Notes: a model not told the origin generated them from the sequence alone. A stretch of DNA of 64,000 nt from Leptospiraceae bacterium (GCA_026418015.1 JAOACE010000009.1:124001-188000); one strand, 5' to 3'. Shown: positions 1 through 9,635, counted from the first letter of the stretch. Numbers and translations are program-made.

Positions 1-562
1 TATTGCCGTTTTCGTCTATGCCTTTGGTGAGTAAATCCTGCATCAAGCCCTGTTTTATGCGTTTGTATTTTTCTATGATCTTCTCGGTTTTTTCTATGGT
101 GTTATCAATTGTCTCAAGAATTTCAGCAATTTTTTGCTGCTCGGGGAGCGGGGGGAGGGGGATGAGGAGATTTTGGAAATGTGGTAACCTTAGAGAGAAA
201 ACAGTTGTACCAACAGAAACTTTAATAAGTTGATCTTTTAGCAGGTGCATCAAATAGTAGAAAAATTTTCCTTCCAATCCTTTAAAATCAAATATAGCAT
301 AAGCTCTCTGGTGCAAGTCAAATTTCCCTTTGTAGTATTTTGGTATAAAATACAAACCTTCACCAGGCACAATTACTGCCTCCTTATTTAAAAAATATCC
401 GTCACTCCTTTTAACTTCTCCTGACCTATCAAAAAGAGGATAAATCCCACCATCAACAGCATCCTGCACATTTGAGTTGCCGGTAGCTATTTTTGCAACC
501 TCTCCCAACCTTACCCACTTCCACCCCTCTGGCAAATCTTTAAACCCTTTCTCATTATTCAT
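1..562 (-). CDS. hsdS: Type I restriction enzyme specificity subunit HsdS (partial, C-terminus beyond left edge)
   Basis: Reading the minus strand from the ATG at 562 gives an open frame to the window edge (about 187 residues), so the gene is cut at its 3' end. The N-terminus has the WKWVRLGEV start typical of an HsdS target-recognition domain. It is followed by a variable domain and then the conserved linker PLPPLPEQQKIAEILETID and a helix ending in KRIKQGLMQDLLTKG. This is the central conserved region that separates the two target-recognition domains, so a second one probably lies beyond position 1. HsdS sets DNA specificity for the HsdM methylase and HsdR nuclease. It is last in hsdM-fic-hsdS'-hsdS and is preceded by a 212-bp spacer that resembles the fic-hsdS' spacer. 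Confidence 0.88.
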   Translation of the reverse strand, partial: MNNEKGFKDLPEGWKWVRLGEVAKIATGNSNVQDAVDGGIYPLFDRSGEVKRSDGYFLNKEAVIVPGEGLYFIPKYYKGKFDLHQRAYAIFDFKGLEGKFFYYLMHLLKDQLIKVSVGTTVFSLRLPHFQNLLIPLPPLPEQQKIAEILETIDNTIEKTEKIIEKYKRIKQGLMQDLLTKGIDENGN

Positions 563-774
563 AATTAAGGAACATCTAAACAAAATAAACTGCGTGCAAT
601 AAAAATCAAAAACATAACATAAAAAAAATTTCGCGTGTATTTTATCTTACACAAAAACATTTTTGTAAAGCAAAAAGCAATTTCACTTTATAATTTTTTT
701 AGATAAATTTACGATTATACGACTAATAGCATACTCTGCCGATTTTCTTTTTTTAGATGGTTTATGTAATCGTA
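563..774. repeat. Diverged duplicate of the fic-hsdS intergenic junction
   Basis: This segment and 1384-1580 have the same organisation: fic 3' end, AT-rich spacer, hsdS 5' end. Matching blocks are gcatactctg (729 and 1521), a gtgtat...ttacacaaa motif (633-656 and about 1450-1472), and ctaaacaaaataaaytgcgt (576 and 1394, 19 of 20 bases). The offset between copies is roughly 790-820 bp, so hsdS' plus its flanks form one unit of a diverged tandem duplication. Confidence 0.7.
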
Positions 775-784
775 TTAGTCCTGC
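683..784 (-). pseudogene. Remnant of a second fic gene (C-terminal 33 codons)
   Basis: In one minus-strand frame ending in TGA at 683-685, the DNA translates to AGLIRLHKPSKKRKSAEYA and a short tail. This matches the C-terminus of the complete Fic protein at 1475-2611 ([19 protein letters not shown]). At DNA level about 49 of 57 bases match between 727-784 and 1519-1576. The remnant has no start codon and no body. Its first bases are also the last codons of the truncated hsdS at 775-1383, which marks the joint between the two genes. It is best read as debris of a tandem duplication. Confidence 0.75.
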
Positions 785-1383
785 TTAAAACCCTGTTTGA
801 TTCGTTTGTATCTTTTGATTATTTTATCTATCATCTTTATAGGATTACCAATCATTTGGAGAAGGAACACGATTATTTTCTGCTCGGGAAGTGGTGGGAG
901 CGGAAATTCAAACGACTCTATAACACTTGGACTAATATTTGGTTGGGAACTAGTCGCAAAGCGATTTAAAACAAAATTATAAAACTCATTACTATTTAAC
1001 AAAAAAAATAAAAAGGTTTTATTAATTTGATTTGTATTTATGTTAAATCTTCCAACCCGTTGGTTGAACAAAGCAATTCCCATATCCTTCACAATTCCAA
1101 CCTTGCCAATTGTTGCACCTGATAAAGATATTAAAATATCATTTTCATTTGTTATAAAATCTTCATAAAATTGTATTTTGTTATCAGGCAGATAACTATT
1201 TGTCTCGTTCAATATAATTCTTTTATCTTCAAAATTTTCTATATCAATAATAGGAATGCCATCATCATCTTCTATAAATTCTTGAGATTTAAATGGAAAA
1301 CCTACTTCTACTTTGCAAACCTCTCCCAACCTTACCCACTTCCAATCCTCAACCATTATTTGATATATGTCTTTTACTTTCAT
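775..1383 (-). CDS. Truncated single-domain HsdS (half specificity subunit)
   Basis: Start chosen at the ATG at 1383 (MKVKDIYQIMVEDWKW), which has a good upstream ribosome site (gaggtg, 7 nt away); a TTG at 1401 would add six residues. The 202-residue product has one target-recognition domain (WVRLGEV through about residue 150), the PLPPLPEQ linker and a coiled-coil helix ending KRYKRIKQGFKQD. It then stops where full HsdS proteins continue with LLTKG and a second domain. Its last codons overlap a fic remnant, and the stop codon comes from fic-derived DNA. Family knowledge: half-size HsdS proteins can dimerise to make a symmetric recognition subunit. Whether this one does, or is only a store of recognition sequence, is not known. 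Confidence 0.75.
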   Translation of the reverse strand: MKVKDIYQIMVEDWKWVRLGEVCKVEVGFPFKSQEFIEDDDGIPIIDIENFEDKRIILNETNSYLPDNKIQFYEDFITNENDILISLSGATIGKVGIVKDMGIALFNQRVGRFNINTNQINKTFLFFLLNSNEFYNFVLNRFATSSQPNISPSVIESFEFPLPPLPEQKIIVFLLQMIGNPIKMIDKIIKRYKRIKQGFKQD

Positions 1384-1474
1384 CCTATCACCTCTAAACA
1401 AAATAAATTGCGTAAATCAAAAGATATTGCTACTTTACACAAAATAGTTTGTGTATATTTCACTTTACACAAAT

Positions 1475-2611
1475 TTAACATACATCTCTACTCTCAATAA
1501 TATCTATTATGCCATTAAAAGCATACTCTGCTGATTTTCTTCCTTCAGAAGGTTTATGTAAATGTATTAATCCTGCATCAATCAAACTTTTTAAAACATT
1601 ATTCGCAGTTATTCTATTGGGTATACCTGTCATTTGAATGAAATTCGCCGTGCTTATTATCGGCTGTCTAAAAAACGCATCAAGAGCAGGAATAGCATAT
1701 TGAGATTTAGTAGCCTGTATAAATTTATCTTTCATCTCATTATAAAGATTCAAATGCTTTTGAGCTTTATCAGTATTTATTTTAGCCTGCTGGATGACTG
1801 CCGTTAAAAAGAAATCTATCCAACCGCTCCAATCATTATTTTTAGTTATCATCAACAATCTATCATAATACTCAGTTCTATTTTTTTCAAAATACTCACT
1901 CAAATAAAAACTTGGCCTTGAAATTAGCCCCTTCCAATACAAAAACAAAGGAATTATAAGACGCCCAACTCTGCCATTACCATCTTCAAAAGGGTGAAGA
2001 ATCTCAAACTGAGCATGCAATAAACCAAGCTGGACGATTTTATCAGGATAATCATCAGATTTTAAAAAGCTTTCCCAGTATTCAAGATGCTCTGATAAAA
2101 TAATAGGGTCTGGTGGTATGTATCTTGCATTTTCAATTGGTTTTCCGGGTGTACCAATCCAATTTTGAGTTTTTCTAAATTCACCAAGTAACCTATACTT
2201 TCCTCTTACATCAGTTAATAAAATCTTTTGAAACTCTTTAATTAAAGATAAAGATAAATCTCTATACTGAACCGCCTGAGAGCCATAGATTAAAGCCTTT
2301 TTATAGTTTAAAACTTCTTTCAAATCCTCTTTTAAAGATTGAGAGATATTTTTGGGAGTTATTCCAGCCTCTTCTTTTAAAACATCTTCAAAGCTTGCCT
2401 GCGTTCCTTCAATTCTGCTGGATAATACGGCTTCGTTTGTTGTTAATGGGGCAAGTAAAATGTCTGGATTTGGTAATGCTCTCAATATTCCATCAAATAG
2501 AGCTACTCCTCTGTTTGCTTCTACTATCTTTTTTATAAAAGGTTCTAATTTTAAATCTTTTGGCGGAAACTCTAATGGTATGTATGGCTTTGATTTACTC
2601 ATTTCTTGCAT
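1475..2611 (-). CDS. Fic-domain protein with N-terminal inhibitory helix (putative AMP-transferase)
   Basis: 378 residues. A Fic N-terminal region carries SSRIEG at about 64-69, matching the (S/T)xxxE(G/N) inhibitory helix of self-inhibited Fic proteins. The core has a full catalytic motif, [12 protein letters not shown], at about 206-217. The C-terminal ~90 residues look like a winged helix ([19 protein letters not shown]). Fic enzymes usually transfer AMP from ATP to a Ser, Thr or Tyr of a target protein; the intact motif suggests activity that is held off by the Glu. The start overlaps the hsdM stop by 17 nt, or by 8 nt if the ATG at 2602 is used, so it is probably translationally coupled to hsdM. 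Position inside a restriction-modification operon suggests a linked or guard role; this is inference. Confidence 0.88.
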   Translation of the reverse strand: MQEMSKSKPYIPLEFPPKDLKLEPFIKKIVEANRGVALFDGILRALPNPDILLAPLTTNEAVLSSRIEGTQASFEDVLKEEAGITPKNISQSLKEDLKEVLNYKKALIYGSQAVQYRDLSLSLIKEFQKILLTDVRGKYRLLGEFRKTQNWIGTPGKPIENARYIPPDPIILSEHLEYWESFLKSDDYPDKIVQLGLLHAQFEILHPFEDGNGRVGRLIIPLFLYWKGLISRPSFYLSEYFEKNRTEYYDRLLMITKNNDWSGWIDFFLTAVIQQAKINTDKAQKHLNLYNEMKDKFIQATKSQYAIPALDAFFRQPIISTANFIQMTGIPNRITANNVLKSLIDAGLIHLHKPSEGRKSAEYAFNGIIDIIESRDVC

Positions 2612-5036
2612 ATCCCAACTTTTCGAGAAAATCCTCTAATTTTTTTACTTCCTCATCTCTTTCTTCCCTTAATTGCGTCAGAGAAATTTTATATTTGTCC
2701 CAAAGGTTTTCGAAGATTTTGGTTAGTTCTTTTTTTTCTGCATTTAGGTATTTTTCGAGGTGTTGGTTTATGATTTCGTAAAACTTTTCTAAAATCAATT
2801 CCTCTGCTTCTTTATATGTTAAAGAATCCCTCTTTTGTTTTATTTTATCCTCTAAGTCTTCTTTCATTGACTTTAATTCTTTGTTTAGTTTCTTTAATTC
2901 TTTGTCTTTGTTTTCTATTTTCTTGATTAACTCTTCCCATTTCTTTGCTTCTTTCATTGCGGATTCTTGTTTATTGGAACGAAGGTCTTTTACAAGATTG
3001 TTTAGGTAAATTATCACCTTACCTGATGTTTTTTGTCCTTGCTCTTCTTCGTCCCAGTCTTCTATTTCTTCGAGGATTTCGTTTAATTCGCCTTCAACCT
3101 CTGAAATTTTGCTTTCTTGCTCTTCGATTTTTTTTAAATCTTCTGCAAAAAATTTCTTTGCTATTCTCTCATCCTCAATCAGTCTACTGCTCCAGCCCGA
3201 AGAAACAACAGTTTTAAAATCGTATTTTAATTCTTCCCACCAGTTGACAAATACACCTGCAATTTTAAATTCATCAAGAACACCTAAGGGAAGAAGTTTT
3301 TCTTTAAGGCTTTCCAGTGCTTTATTCCTGAATTTCCAAAGGTTATTGTTTCCGGGAAATTTTTTTATTTCTTCACTAACCTCAGACCACCATTCCTTTA
3401 GCTCTTGGAAGTAAGTAGAAAATTTATTTATGACACCTTGATGAGAATCTACAATTCCGTTTATATCGCTTTTGTCTTTGATATCTTCTCTGAATTCTAT
3501 AGTTATACTATCTTTTTCTACCAACAAAGAATTTATTGTAAAACCTAATTTTTCTATTTGTGTTTTGTAAGTTTCAATCTCTTCTTTTGGCACACCTCCA
3601 AAGATGTGATAGTGCACAGATTCTATTTCGGGGTCGGGAGAGTTATCAACATACCTACGAATGTTTAAGTTAAAATCGTTTTCTTTAATCTCTTTAATAT
3701 CTACCAACCTTGAATATTTAGGTATTTCTAATTTTCTTTCGAAGACAGTGACTATTTTTTCAATATCTTCGGGTCTTAGGTAATTTTGGTTTCTTCCTTC
3801 GCCGTATTCTCTATCTGCATTTATAAAAAAGATTTTATTTTTGAGTTCTGGTGATTTTCTTTTATTTATAACAACAATGCACGCGGGAATCCCTGTATTA
3901 TAAAACAATTTTGATGGAAGTCCAATGATTGCTTCTATTAAATCGTCTTCAACAATTCCTTCTCTAATGACTTTTTCTTGCCCACCGCGAAACAAAACAC
4001 CATGTGGCATCACTGTTGCCAAAATGCCCGTATCTTTTAGAGAAGCGATCATGTGTTGTAAAAACATCAAATCTGCTTTTTTGCCTGTTTCGGGAGTAAA
4101 TCCATATTTAAACCTTTCTGGATATTCCATATTTGCAGTTGAGTAGTTTTGGGAAAACGGCGGATTCGCTAAAACTCTATCGAATCTTTTTATGTAGCGA
4201 TTTTCCACAAATTTAGGTGCAACAAGTGTGTCTTCGTTCTCTATGTGTGGGTCGGATATGCCGTGAAGTATCATGTTCATTTTACAAATTGACCAAGTGA
4301 CACCGTTTAACTCCTGCCCATAAAGTCCTAAATTTCTTGCATCTTGCCCGATTGCTTCTACATATTCTCTTGCTTCTATAAGAAATCCACCAGAACCAAC
4401 AGTGGGATCATAAATCGTCATTCCTTGCTGAGGTTTTACCAGCCTAACCATAAGAGTTTTTACGTGCGTAGGTGTATAAAACTCGCCGCCTTTTTTGCCA
4501 GCTGAATCTGCAAACTCTTTTAGTAGGTATTCGTAAGCAGCACCTAGCAAATCGGGAAATTCAAAATCTTCGTTTCTTAACCTATATTTATTAAAGTGAT
4601 GGATTAAATCTACAAGCTGCTGATCTTTAAGCTTGTTTTTTCCTTTTACTGCATTAAAGTCAATATGCTTTAAAACACCCTCTAACGAGGGATTTGCTTC
4701 TTCCAGAGCAGCAAGGGCTTTGTTGAGTTCATTCCCTACATCTGTTTTTAAATTTAAGATATTTTTCCATCGCGCTCGTTCGGGAACAAAAAAGGTATCG
4801 TAATAAAAATTTGGATCTTCGAGTAACTCTTCTAATTGTTCTTTTGAGTATTGTTTGGAGAATTGATTGATGATTTCTTCTTGTTTGGCTTCAAATACAT
4901 CCGAAAGCCGTTTTAAAAAAAGCATACCAAAAATGTATTCTTTGTATTCCGAAGCATCCATCTTACCTCTTAAAATATCCGCTGCTTGGAACAAATGTGT
5001 CTCAAGCTGACTTAATGTAATCTTACCGTTATTCAT
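2595..5036 (-). CDS. hsdM: Type I restriction-modification DNA methyltransferase subunit HsdM
   Basis: 813 residues. The HsdM N-terminal domain (about 5-150) is followed by an N6-adenine methylase domain with FYTP (186), the AdoMet-binding motif DPTVGSGGF (about 210-218) and catalytic NPPF (about 291). The protein is longer than the common 500-550 residue HsdM: roughly residues 480-813 are a charged, Glu/Lys-rich coiled-coil extension seen in a subset of the family. With HsdS it would methylate adenine in a bipartite site. The start has a good ribosome site (ggagt 7 nt upstream). No hsdR lies within the window; it may lie past the left edge or be missing. Confidence 0.93.
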   Translation of the reverse strand: MNNGKITLSQLETHLFQAADILRGKMDASEYKEYIFGMLFLKRLSDVFEAKQEEIINQFSKQYSKEQLEELLEDPNFYYDTFFVPERARWKNILNLKTDVGNELNKALAALEEANPSLEGVLKHIDFNAVKGKNKLKDQQLVDLIHHFNKYRLRNEDFEFPDLLGAAYEYLLKEFADSAGKKGGEFYTPTHVKTLMVRLVKPQQGMTIYDPTVGSGGFLIEAREYVEAIGQDARNLGLYGQELNGVTWSICKMNMILHGISDPHIENEDTLVAPKFVENRYIKRFDRVLANPPFSQNYSTANMEYPERFKYGFTPETGKKADLMFLQHMIASLKDTGILATVMPHGVLFRGGQEKVIREGIVEDDLIEAIIGLPSKLFYNTGIPACIVVINKRKSPELKNKIFFINADREYGEGRNQNYLRPEDIEKIVTVFERKLEIPKYSRLVDIKEIKENDFNLNIRRYVDNSPDPEIESVHYHIFGGVPKEEIETYKTQIEKLGFTINSLLVEKDSITIEFREDIKDKSDINGIVDSHQGVINKFSTYFQELKEWWSEVSEEIKKFPGNNNLWKFRNKALESLKEKLLPLGVLDEFKIAGVFVNWWEELKYDFKTVVSSGWSSRLIEDERIAKKFFAEDLKKIEEQESKISEVEGELNEILEEIEDWDEEEQGQKTSGKVIIYLNNLVKDLRSNKQESAMKEAKKWEELIKKIENKDKELKKLNKELKSMKEDLEDKIKQKRDSLTYKEAEELILEKFYEIINQHLEKYLNAEKKELTKIFENLWDKYKISLTQLREERDEEVKKLEDFLEKLGYARNE

Positions 5037-5802
5037 TATTATACTCCTTTTTTATAACGCGTTTAATAACACTTTACGAATACATCAACACTTGTTAATA
5101 AGATCGATTTTTTTTTGATTGATTTGAACATTTTACCTCCCTTATAAAGTTTTTTTGAATTTATTTTTATAATTTTATTGATTTTTTTTATCTTAAACGT
5201 CAAGCATAAATTAAGATGAAGAAAAGATTTTGTTTTTTCTAGATGTTGCAGTGTAATTAAAGAGATATCGCAAAATGTTTATTAGAAATGTTGTGCTACA
5301 AATAAGCGATTTCGCGAAGATTTACACCCAAAAGATATAATGGGAATAATGCGCGCAATGTAAATATGATAAGATGCGATAAAAGTTGACGCGGTGTAAT
5401 GGAATAGCCTATCGCGATGTTGAAGTAATATTTTCGCGAGAACGATATACATAATTGAGCGATGACGCGATGTTGTTGTGATAAACGATACGGCGAAACG
5501 ATAACTCGATGTTAACGCGATATTGTCGCGACATATTTGCGTAATTGAACGATGGTGCGATGTTGGTACGTTTTGCAAAGTGATATTAACGATGTCGCGA
5601 TAAATCAAAAGCGTTAAATTATTGCAACCTATGGCGTAATTTACATCAAATCGTAATATGGTATAATCATCGACCATATGTGAGCAATTGTGCAATATAG
5701 AAAGAAGCGCGGCATGTAGTATAGATTCAATCTTCTTTTTGCTCGCGCTCTAAACGTTTTTTATTATTTTATCCTAATCCTAATTATGATTTTTTCAACG
5801 TA
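5037..5802. other. 766-bp non-coding region between hsdM and lon
   Basis: The hsdM-proximal part (5037-5280) is AT-rich and holds the hsdM ribosome site and presumably its promoter. From about 5290 to 5640 the sequence changes character: GCGAT, CGCGA and CGATGTT recur many times in a setting that is otherwise poor in G+C. A 137-codon minus-strand frame exists here (5282-5695), but its make-up (His, Arg, Thr and Ile rich, no domain, no ribosome site seen) argues against coding. The last 100 bp before lon are AT-rich with no clear terminator. Confidence 0.6.
5411..5600. repeat. Two imperfect direct repeats of about 91 bp, GCGAT-rich
   Basis: Aligned anchors: CGATGTT at 5415 and 5507, CGCGA at 5435 and 5527, and the block TAATTGA-R-CGATG-NN-GCGATGTTG at 5452 and 5542. 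The 28 bases starting at 5451 match those at 5541 with about six mismatches. Further partial motifs (agatgcgataaaa near 5373, aacgatgtcgcgataaa near 5588) flank the two copies. The function is not recognised. Confidence 0.65.
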
Positions 5803-8235
5803 TTACCATCCTTCTCGTTCTAAATAAACAGTTTGTTTCGAACGAAATGCTTTTGGTACGGTTCTTTTTAATAAATCCATCATGTTGGAATAATATTCTA
5901 CGTTTAATCCGCTTCTGATTTCTTCGGGTATTTCTTCGAAATCGGATCGATTTTTTTCTGGTAGTAGAACAGTTTCTATTCCAGCTGCTTTTGCAGCTAA
6001 TACCTTTTCTTTAATTCCTCCAACGGGTAGAATTTTACCTCGTAAAGAGATTTCGCCAGTCATCGCGATATTTTCTTCTACGGGTGCATTTGTTAAAAGA
6101 CTTGCTAATGCTGTTAAGATAGTAACACCTGCGGATGGTCCGTCTTTGGGTACAGCACCACTTGGTACATGAATATGAAAATCAAAATCTGTAAATAAAT
6201 AGTTTGCTATACCTAATTCTTTTGCATGTGCTCTTAGATAAGAGAATGCCAATTGGGCAGATTCCTTCATTACTTCGCCTAATCTTCCAGAAAGTTTTAA
6301 ATTTCCTTTACCAGGATATTTGGTAGCTTCGATGTATAAAATATCGCCGCCTACGGGTGTCCAGGCAAGTCCTATAGCAACACCAGAAATTCCAATATTT
6401 TCTTTTATATCTTTTTGGAATCTTTCTTTTCCTAAATAAGAACTAACATGATTTTCATCAACTACAATAGGTAATTGAATTTGATTTTTGTTTTCTTCGA
6501 TTTTTAAAGTGACTTTTCGCGCAATAGATTCAATCATTCTTTTTAAGTTTCTTACTCCAGCTTCTCGTGTGTAATTTTCTATGATTTTTTTAATCGCGTT
6601 ATCGGTGATGATCCATTCTTGTTCTGATAAATTGTATTGCTCTCTTATCTTAGCAATCAAATGATTTTTTGCTATCTCTATTTTTTCTTCTAATGTATAA
6701 CCAGATAATTGAACAATTTCCATTCTATCCAATAATGGTAATGGTATAGTATCGAGTGTATTTGCTGTAGCAATAAAGATCACTTTGGATAAATCGTAGG
6801 GTAAGCCTAAATAATGATCATCAAAAGCATGATTTTGTTCGGGATCTAAAACCTCTAATAAAGCAGCTGCTGGGTCTCCTTGGTAAGAAATGCTCAACTT
6901 GTCGATTTCGTCTAACAAAAATACAGGAGAAATGGATTCTGCTTTCTTCATTGCTGTAATGATTTTACCCGGCATTGCACCAACATAAGTTCTTCGATGG
7001 CCGCGAATTTCTGCTTCGTCTCTTACACCGCCCAATGAGGCACGTACAAAGGGACGATTCATACAACGTGCAATAGATTTCGCGAGAGATGTTTTACCAA
7101 CACCAGGAGGGCCAACCAAGCAAAGAATCGGTCCTTTGATATTTTTTGTTTTTTTCTCTACAGCTAAATGTTCCAAGATTCTTTTTTTGACTTCTTCCAA
7201 TCCCTCGTGATCTTCATCCAATATTTTTTTGGCTTTTTCTATATCGATGGATTCTAACTCTTTTTCTAATTTACTTTGTTCATCCTCTACATTCCATGGT
7301 AATTCTAATACCAATTCGATCCAGTTTCTAATTTGAGAAGCTTCTAATCCTCCACCTTGTGGTCCTTCGACTAATCGTCTATATCGTTTAAATTCTTTCT
7401 CGACTGCTTTTTTTACGTATTCGGGCAATTTTTTTTCTAAGATTCTTTTTTCTAACTCGTCTGCATCGCTAAAATCTGTTTCTCCCAATTCTTTTTTGAT
7501 AGTTTCTAACTGCTTTCTTAAATAGAATTCTTTTTGCAATTTAGCGGCATCTTGTTCTACTTTTTCGCGAACCTCTTTTTCCATGATCAATCTTTGTGTT
7601 TCGTCCAATAAATATTTTTTTGTATAATCCAACTTTTCTTTAATAGAATCTATCTTTAAAAATTCGATTTTTTCTTCGTTGGTTTTGTTAGAAAAAAAGA
7701 TTACTTGGTTTGCCAATGCAGAAGGGTTTTTAATTCGTTTTATGTAATTTACTACTTCATCGGGAATCAATGGATTATTTTCTATGTATCTTACAACATA
7801 GGTTTGAAATTCAATTACATCATCTTCTGTATAATTTTGTATTTCGAATTTTGGTTTAATCCGTCCTTTTAAATAGGGATTATCTGTTACTATTTCGAGT
7901 AGCTCAATTTTTTGCACGCCTTGTAGAAAGACCTGAAATCCACCTTCCCCCATGGGTATAACGCGATGGATTTCTGCTAATGAACCTATTCGAAACAACC
8001 CTTCTATGTCTACTTTTTCGTCTTCGGGATTTTTTTGTGTAAACACTCCTATTAGTGCACCTGGTTTTCCAAATTCTTCTATTAGTTTGATGGATTCTAC
8101 TCTACCTACAAAAATTGGTAATAAAATACCAGGAAATACTACTGCATTTCTTAAAGGTATAACTGGTATAATTTCGGGTATATCTTGCTGTTTGATTTCT
8201 GTTATGTTTTGATCATTATATCTTATTAAACCCAT
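5803..8235 (-). CDS. lon: ATP-dependent serine protease Lon
   Basis: 810 residues, the normal length for LonA. The N-terminal substrate-binding domain (about 20-215) starts PVIPLRNAVVFPG. A coiled middle region follows, then an AAA+ ATPase with Walker A GPPGVGKT (375-382) and Walker B VFLLDEIDK (438-446). The C-terminal protease domain has Ser701 in KDGPSAG and Lys744 in GGIKEK, the Ser-Lys catalytic pair. It degrades misfolded and regulatory proteins in the cytoplasm. It stands alone: 766 bp of non-coding DNA lies downstream and 173 bp separates its start from the bactofilin gene. A ribosome site (aggagg region just upstream of 8235) supports the start. Confidence 0.97.
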   Translation of the reverse strand: MGLIRYNDQNITEIKQQDIPEIIPVIPLRNAVVFPGILLPIFVGRVESIKLIEEFGKPGALIGVFTQKNPEDEKVDIEGLFRIGSLAEIHRVIPMGEGGFQVFLQGVQKIELLEIVTDNPYLKGRIKPKFEIQNYTEDDVIEFQTYVVRYIENNPLIPDEVVNYIKRIKNPSALANQVIFFSNKTNEEKIEFLKIDSIKEKLDYTKKYLLDETQRLIMEKEVREKVEQDAAKLQKEFYLRKQLETIKKELGETDFSDADELEKRILEKKLPEYVKKAVEKEFKRYRRLVEGPQGGGLEASQIRNWIELVLELPWNVEDEQSKLEKELESIDIEKAKKILDEDHEGLEEVKKRILEHLAVEKKTKNIKGPILCLVGPPGVGKTSLAKSIARCMNRPFVRASLGGVRDEAEIRGHRRTYVGAMPGKIITAMKKAESISPVFLLDEIDKLSISYQGDPAAALLEVLDPEQNHAFDDHYLGLPYDLSKVIFIATANTLDTIPLPLLDRMEIVQLSGYTLEEKIEIAKNHLIAKIREQYNLSEQEWIITDNAIKKIIENYTREAGVRNLKRMIESIARKVTLKIEENKNQIQLPIVVDENHVSSYLGKERFQKDIKENIGISGVAIGLAWTPVGGDILYIEATKYPGKGNLKLSGRLGEVMKESAQLAFSYLRAHAKELGIANYLFTDFDFHIHVPSGAVPKDGPSAGVTILTALASLLTNAPVEENIAMTGEISLRGKILPVGGIKEKVLAAKAAGIETVLLPEKNRSDFEEIPEEIRSGLNVEYYSNMMDLLKRTVPKAFRSKQTVYLEREGW

Positions 8236-8363
8236 AATATCCTCCTTAAATCAATAAAAATTAAATCTATGATTTGCCATTAAAAAAATAATAGCGTTCT
8301 TGATTTTTTAAAGCAAAGATTATGCCTATAAATTTAATTTAAAAATATAGAGAATTTGAAAAG

Positions 8364-8404
8364 TTTTTTGGTTATACCAACATATCGTCAGTATAACCAA
8401 AAGA
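8364..8404 (-). terminator. Hairpin downstream of the bactofilin gene
   Basis: TTTTGGTTATAC at 8366-8377 pairs perfectly with GTATAACCAAAA at 8391-8402 around a 13-nt loop. It begins 7 nt past the bactofilin stop codon, as a terminator would. There is no clear U-run after the stem in that direction, so a factor-assisted terminator, an mRNA-stabilising hairpin, or an operator for lon are alternatives. Confidence 0.5.
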
Positions 8405-8408
8405 ATCG

Positions 8409-8738
8409 TTATTTTTTGATTAATCGACCACTGAGATATGAGGTAGGTTCAATGTCGATATATTTTGAATGTAGATCTCCATCAACTTCTGCTTTGTCTC
8501 CTAAGTAAATGGATTTTTTTCCATAGCAATTTCCTTTTACTTTTCCATAAACGATAATTTCCGAGCCATAAAGATCGCCCACTACCTTAGCACCTAATCC
8601 TACTATAATGGGGTTATTTCCTGCATCAATTCTTTGAGCCTGAACATCGCCTTCGATGATTAATTCTTCGTCGCTATAAATATTTCCTTCGATTCGTAGT
8701 TTTGGTCCAATAATGGATTTTTGTAAATTAATTGGCAT
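8409..8738 (-). CDS. Bactofilin family cytoskeletal protein
   Basis: 109 residues, almost all made of a bactofilin (DUF583) domain: repeated six-residue beta-helix rungs such as LIIEGDV, AKVVGDLYGSEIIVYGKVKGNCYG and KAEVDGDLHS. Bactofilins polymerise without nucleotide into filaments that guide cell-wall synthesis and cell shape. The short proline-rich tails often found at either end are nearly absent. It is transcribed in the same direction as lon, with a hairpin between them; the upstream outer-membrane-protein gene ends 129 bp away, so it may have its own promoter. Confidence 0.9.
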   Translation of the reverse strand: MPINLQKSIIGPKLRIEGNIYSDEELIIEGDVQAQRIDAGNNPIIVGLGAKVVGDLYGSEIIVYGKVKGNCYGKKSIYLGDKAEVDGDLHSKYIDIEPTSYLSGRLIKK

Positions 8739-8867
8739 ATTTTCGCTCCTTTATTTATATTAAATAAATGCATTAAATCGATCCCACCACCCACCACTAA
8801 GAATTATTTTATTTTCGATATAATAATTTCTATTTTTCATTAAATTTGTAAATAAAATTTTATCTTT

Positions 8868-9635
8868 TTACAATAATTTTTGTATTTGAATTCGGATTTC
8901 TCTATTATAAGCAGATTTTTCTGATGGAAATAAATAGATCAAACTTACAACAAATTGATTCCAATTGTATCCAATAGAAGGTCCAATAAAGTAGGTTTCT
9001 TGTTTTTTTTGTTTTGGATCGTATAAATATTGATATTGAGCTTCTATCCAAAATCGCCAATTTTCGTAAACGATCCCCATAGATAAATCGTATTTCCACA
9101 TCCTTTCGAATTGTTGATTTTCTTCTTCTTTAAATTTCGTATTAGATTGAGTATTCCAACGAACAGCAAATTTAAAAACAAAAGAAGAAGCATAAAAACC
9201 AATACCCAAATATGGTTCTATGTATCCTAAATTTTTTGGGACATCGCCAGCTTTATCATGATTTCTTGGTAAGTCCAATAAGATCCCCGAATAGAAGAAA
9301 TAGTTTTTCCACCCAAACTGAAATTTATTTATAACACGAATATGATCCATATATTTTCTATTTTCGCTTCCTTCTGTCCAACGCAAAGTATATGGGATAT
9401 GAACATATAAACTATAATGATCAAAAAATGAGTATTCTCCAAAAAATGTATATTTTTGTTCTTTTTGGGAATTTTGTTTTTCTAAATGATCTTTGTATTC
9501 GTATTTTAAACCAACTCTGTTTATAAGTTCAACTTCGTCTAAAAAAATGTGTTGATATCTATTTTTTATTTCTTGTGCCTGAACGTTTATATTAATTAAT
9601 AAAATTGATAAAATGATTAATATAGTTTTTTTCAT
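8868..9635 (-). CDS. Probable outer-membrane beta-barrel protein
   Basis: 255 residues. The signal peptide MKKTILIILSILLININVQAQ should be cut after VQA. The rest shows alternating hydrophobic-aromatic strands rich in Tyr, Phe and Trp (for example YTFFGEYSFFDHYSLYVHIPY and QFVVSLIYLFPSEKSAYN), typical of a small outer-membrane barrel. No specific family was recognised. Its ATG overlaps the stop of the SGNH-hydrolase gene by 4 nt, so it is the last gene of the lemA operon and translationally coupled. A role in lipid or envelope handling with the hydrolase is possible but unproven. Confidence 0.7.
   Translation of the reverse strand: MKKTILIILSILLININVQAQEIKNRYQHIFLDEVELINRVGLKYEYKDHLEKQNSQKEQKYTFFGEYSFFDHYSLYVHIPYTLRWTEGSENRKYMDHIRVINKFQFGWKNYFFYSGILLDLPRNHDKAGDVPKNLGYIEPYLGIGFYASSFVFKFAVRWNTQSNTKFKEEENQQFERMWKYDLSMGIVYENWRFWIEAQYQYLYDPKQKKQETYFIGPSIGYNWNQFVVSLIYLFPSEKSAYNREIRIQIQKLL

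Noticed and set aside
775-900. Possible frameshift in the half hsdS near KIIVFLLQMIGN
   Set aside because: The residues differ from the usual linker, but the reading frame returns to DKIIKRYKRIKQG without a clear insertion or deletion. Ordinary divergence explains it.
5282-5695. 137-codon open frame on the minus strand
   Set aside because: It lies over the GCGAT-rich repeat block, has an atypical residue make-up, no recognisable domain and no ribosome site. The openness is explained by the repeats.
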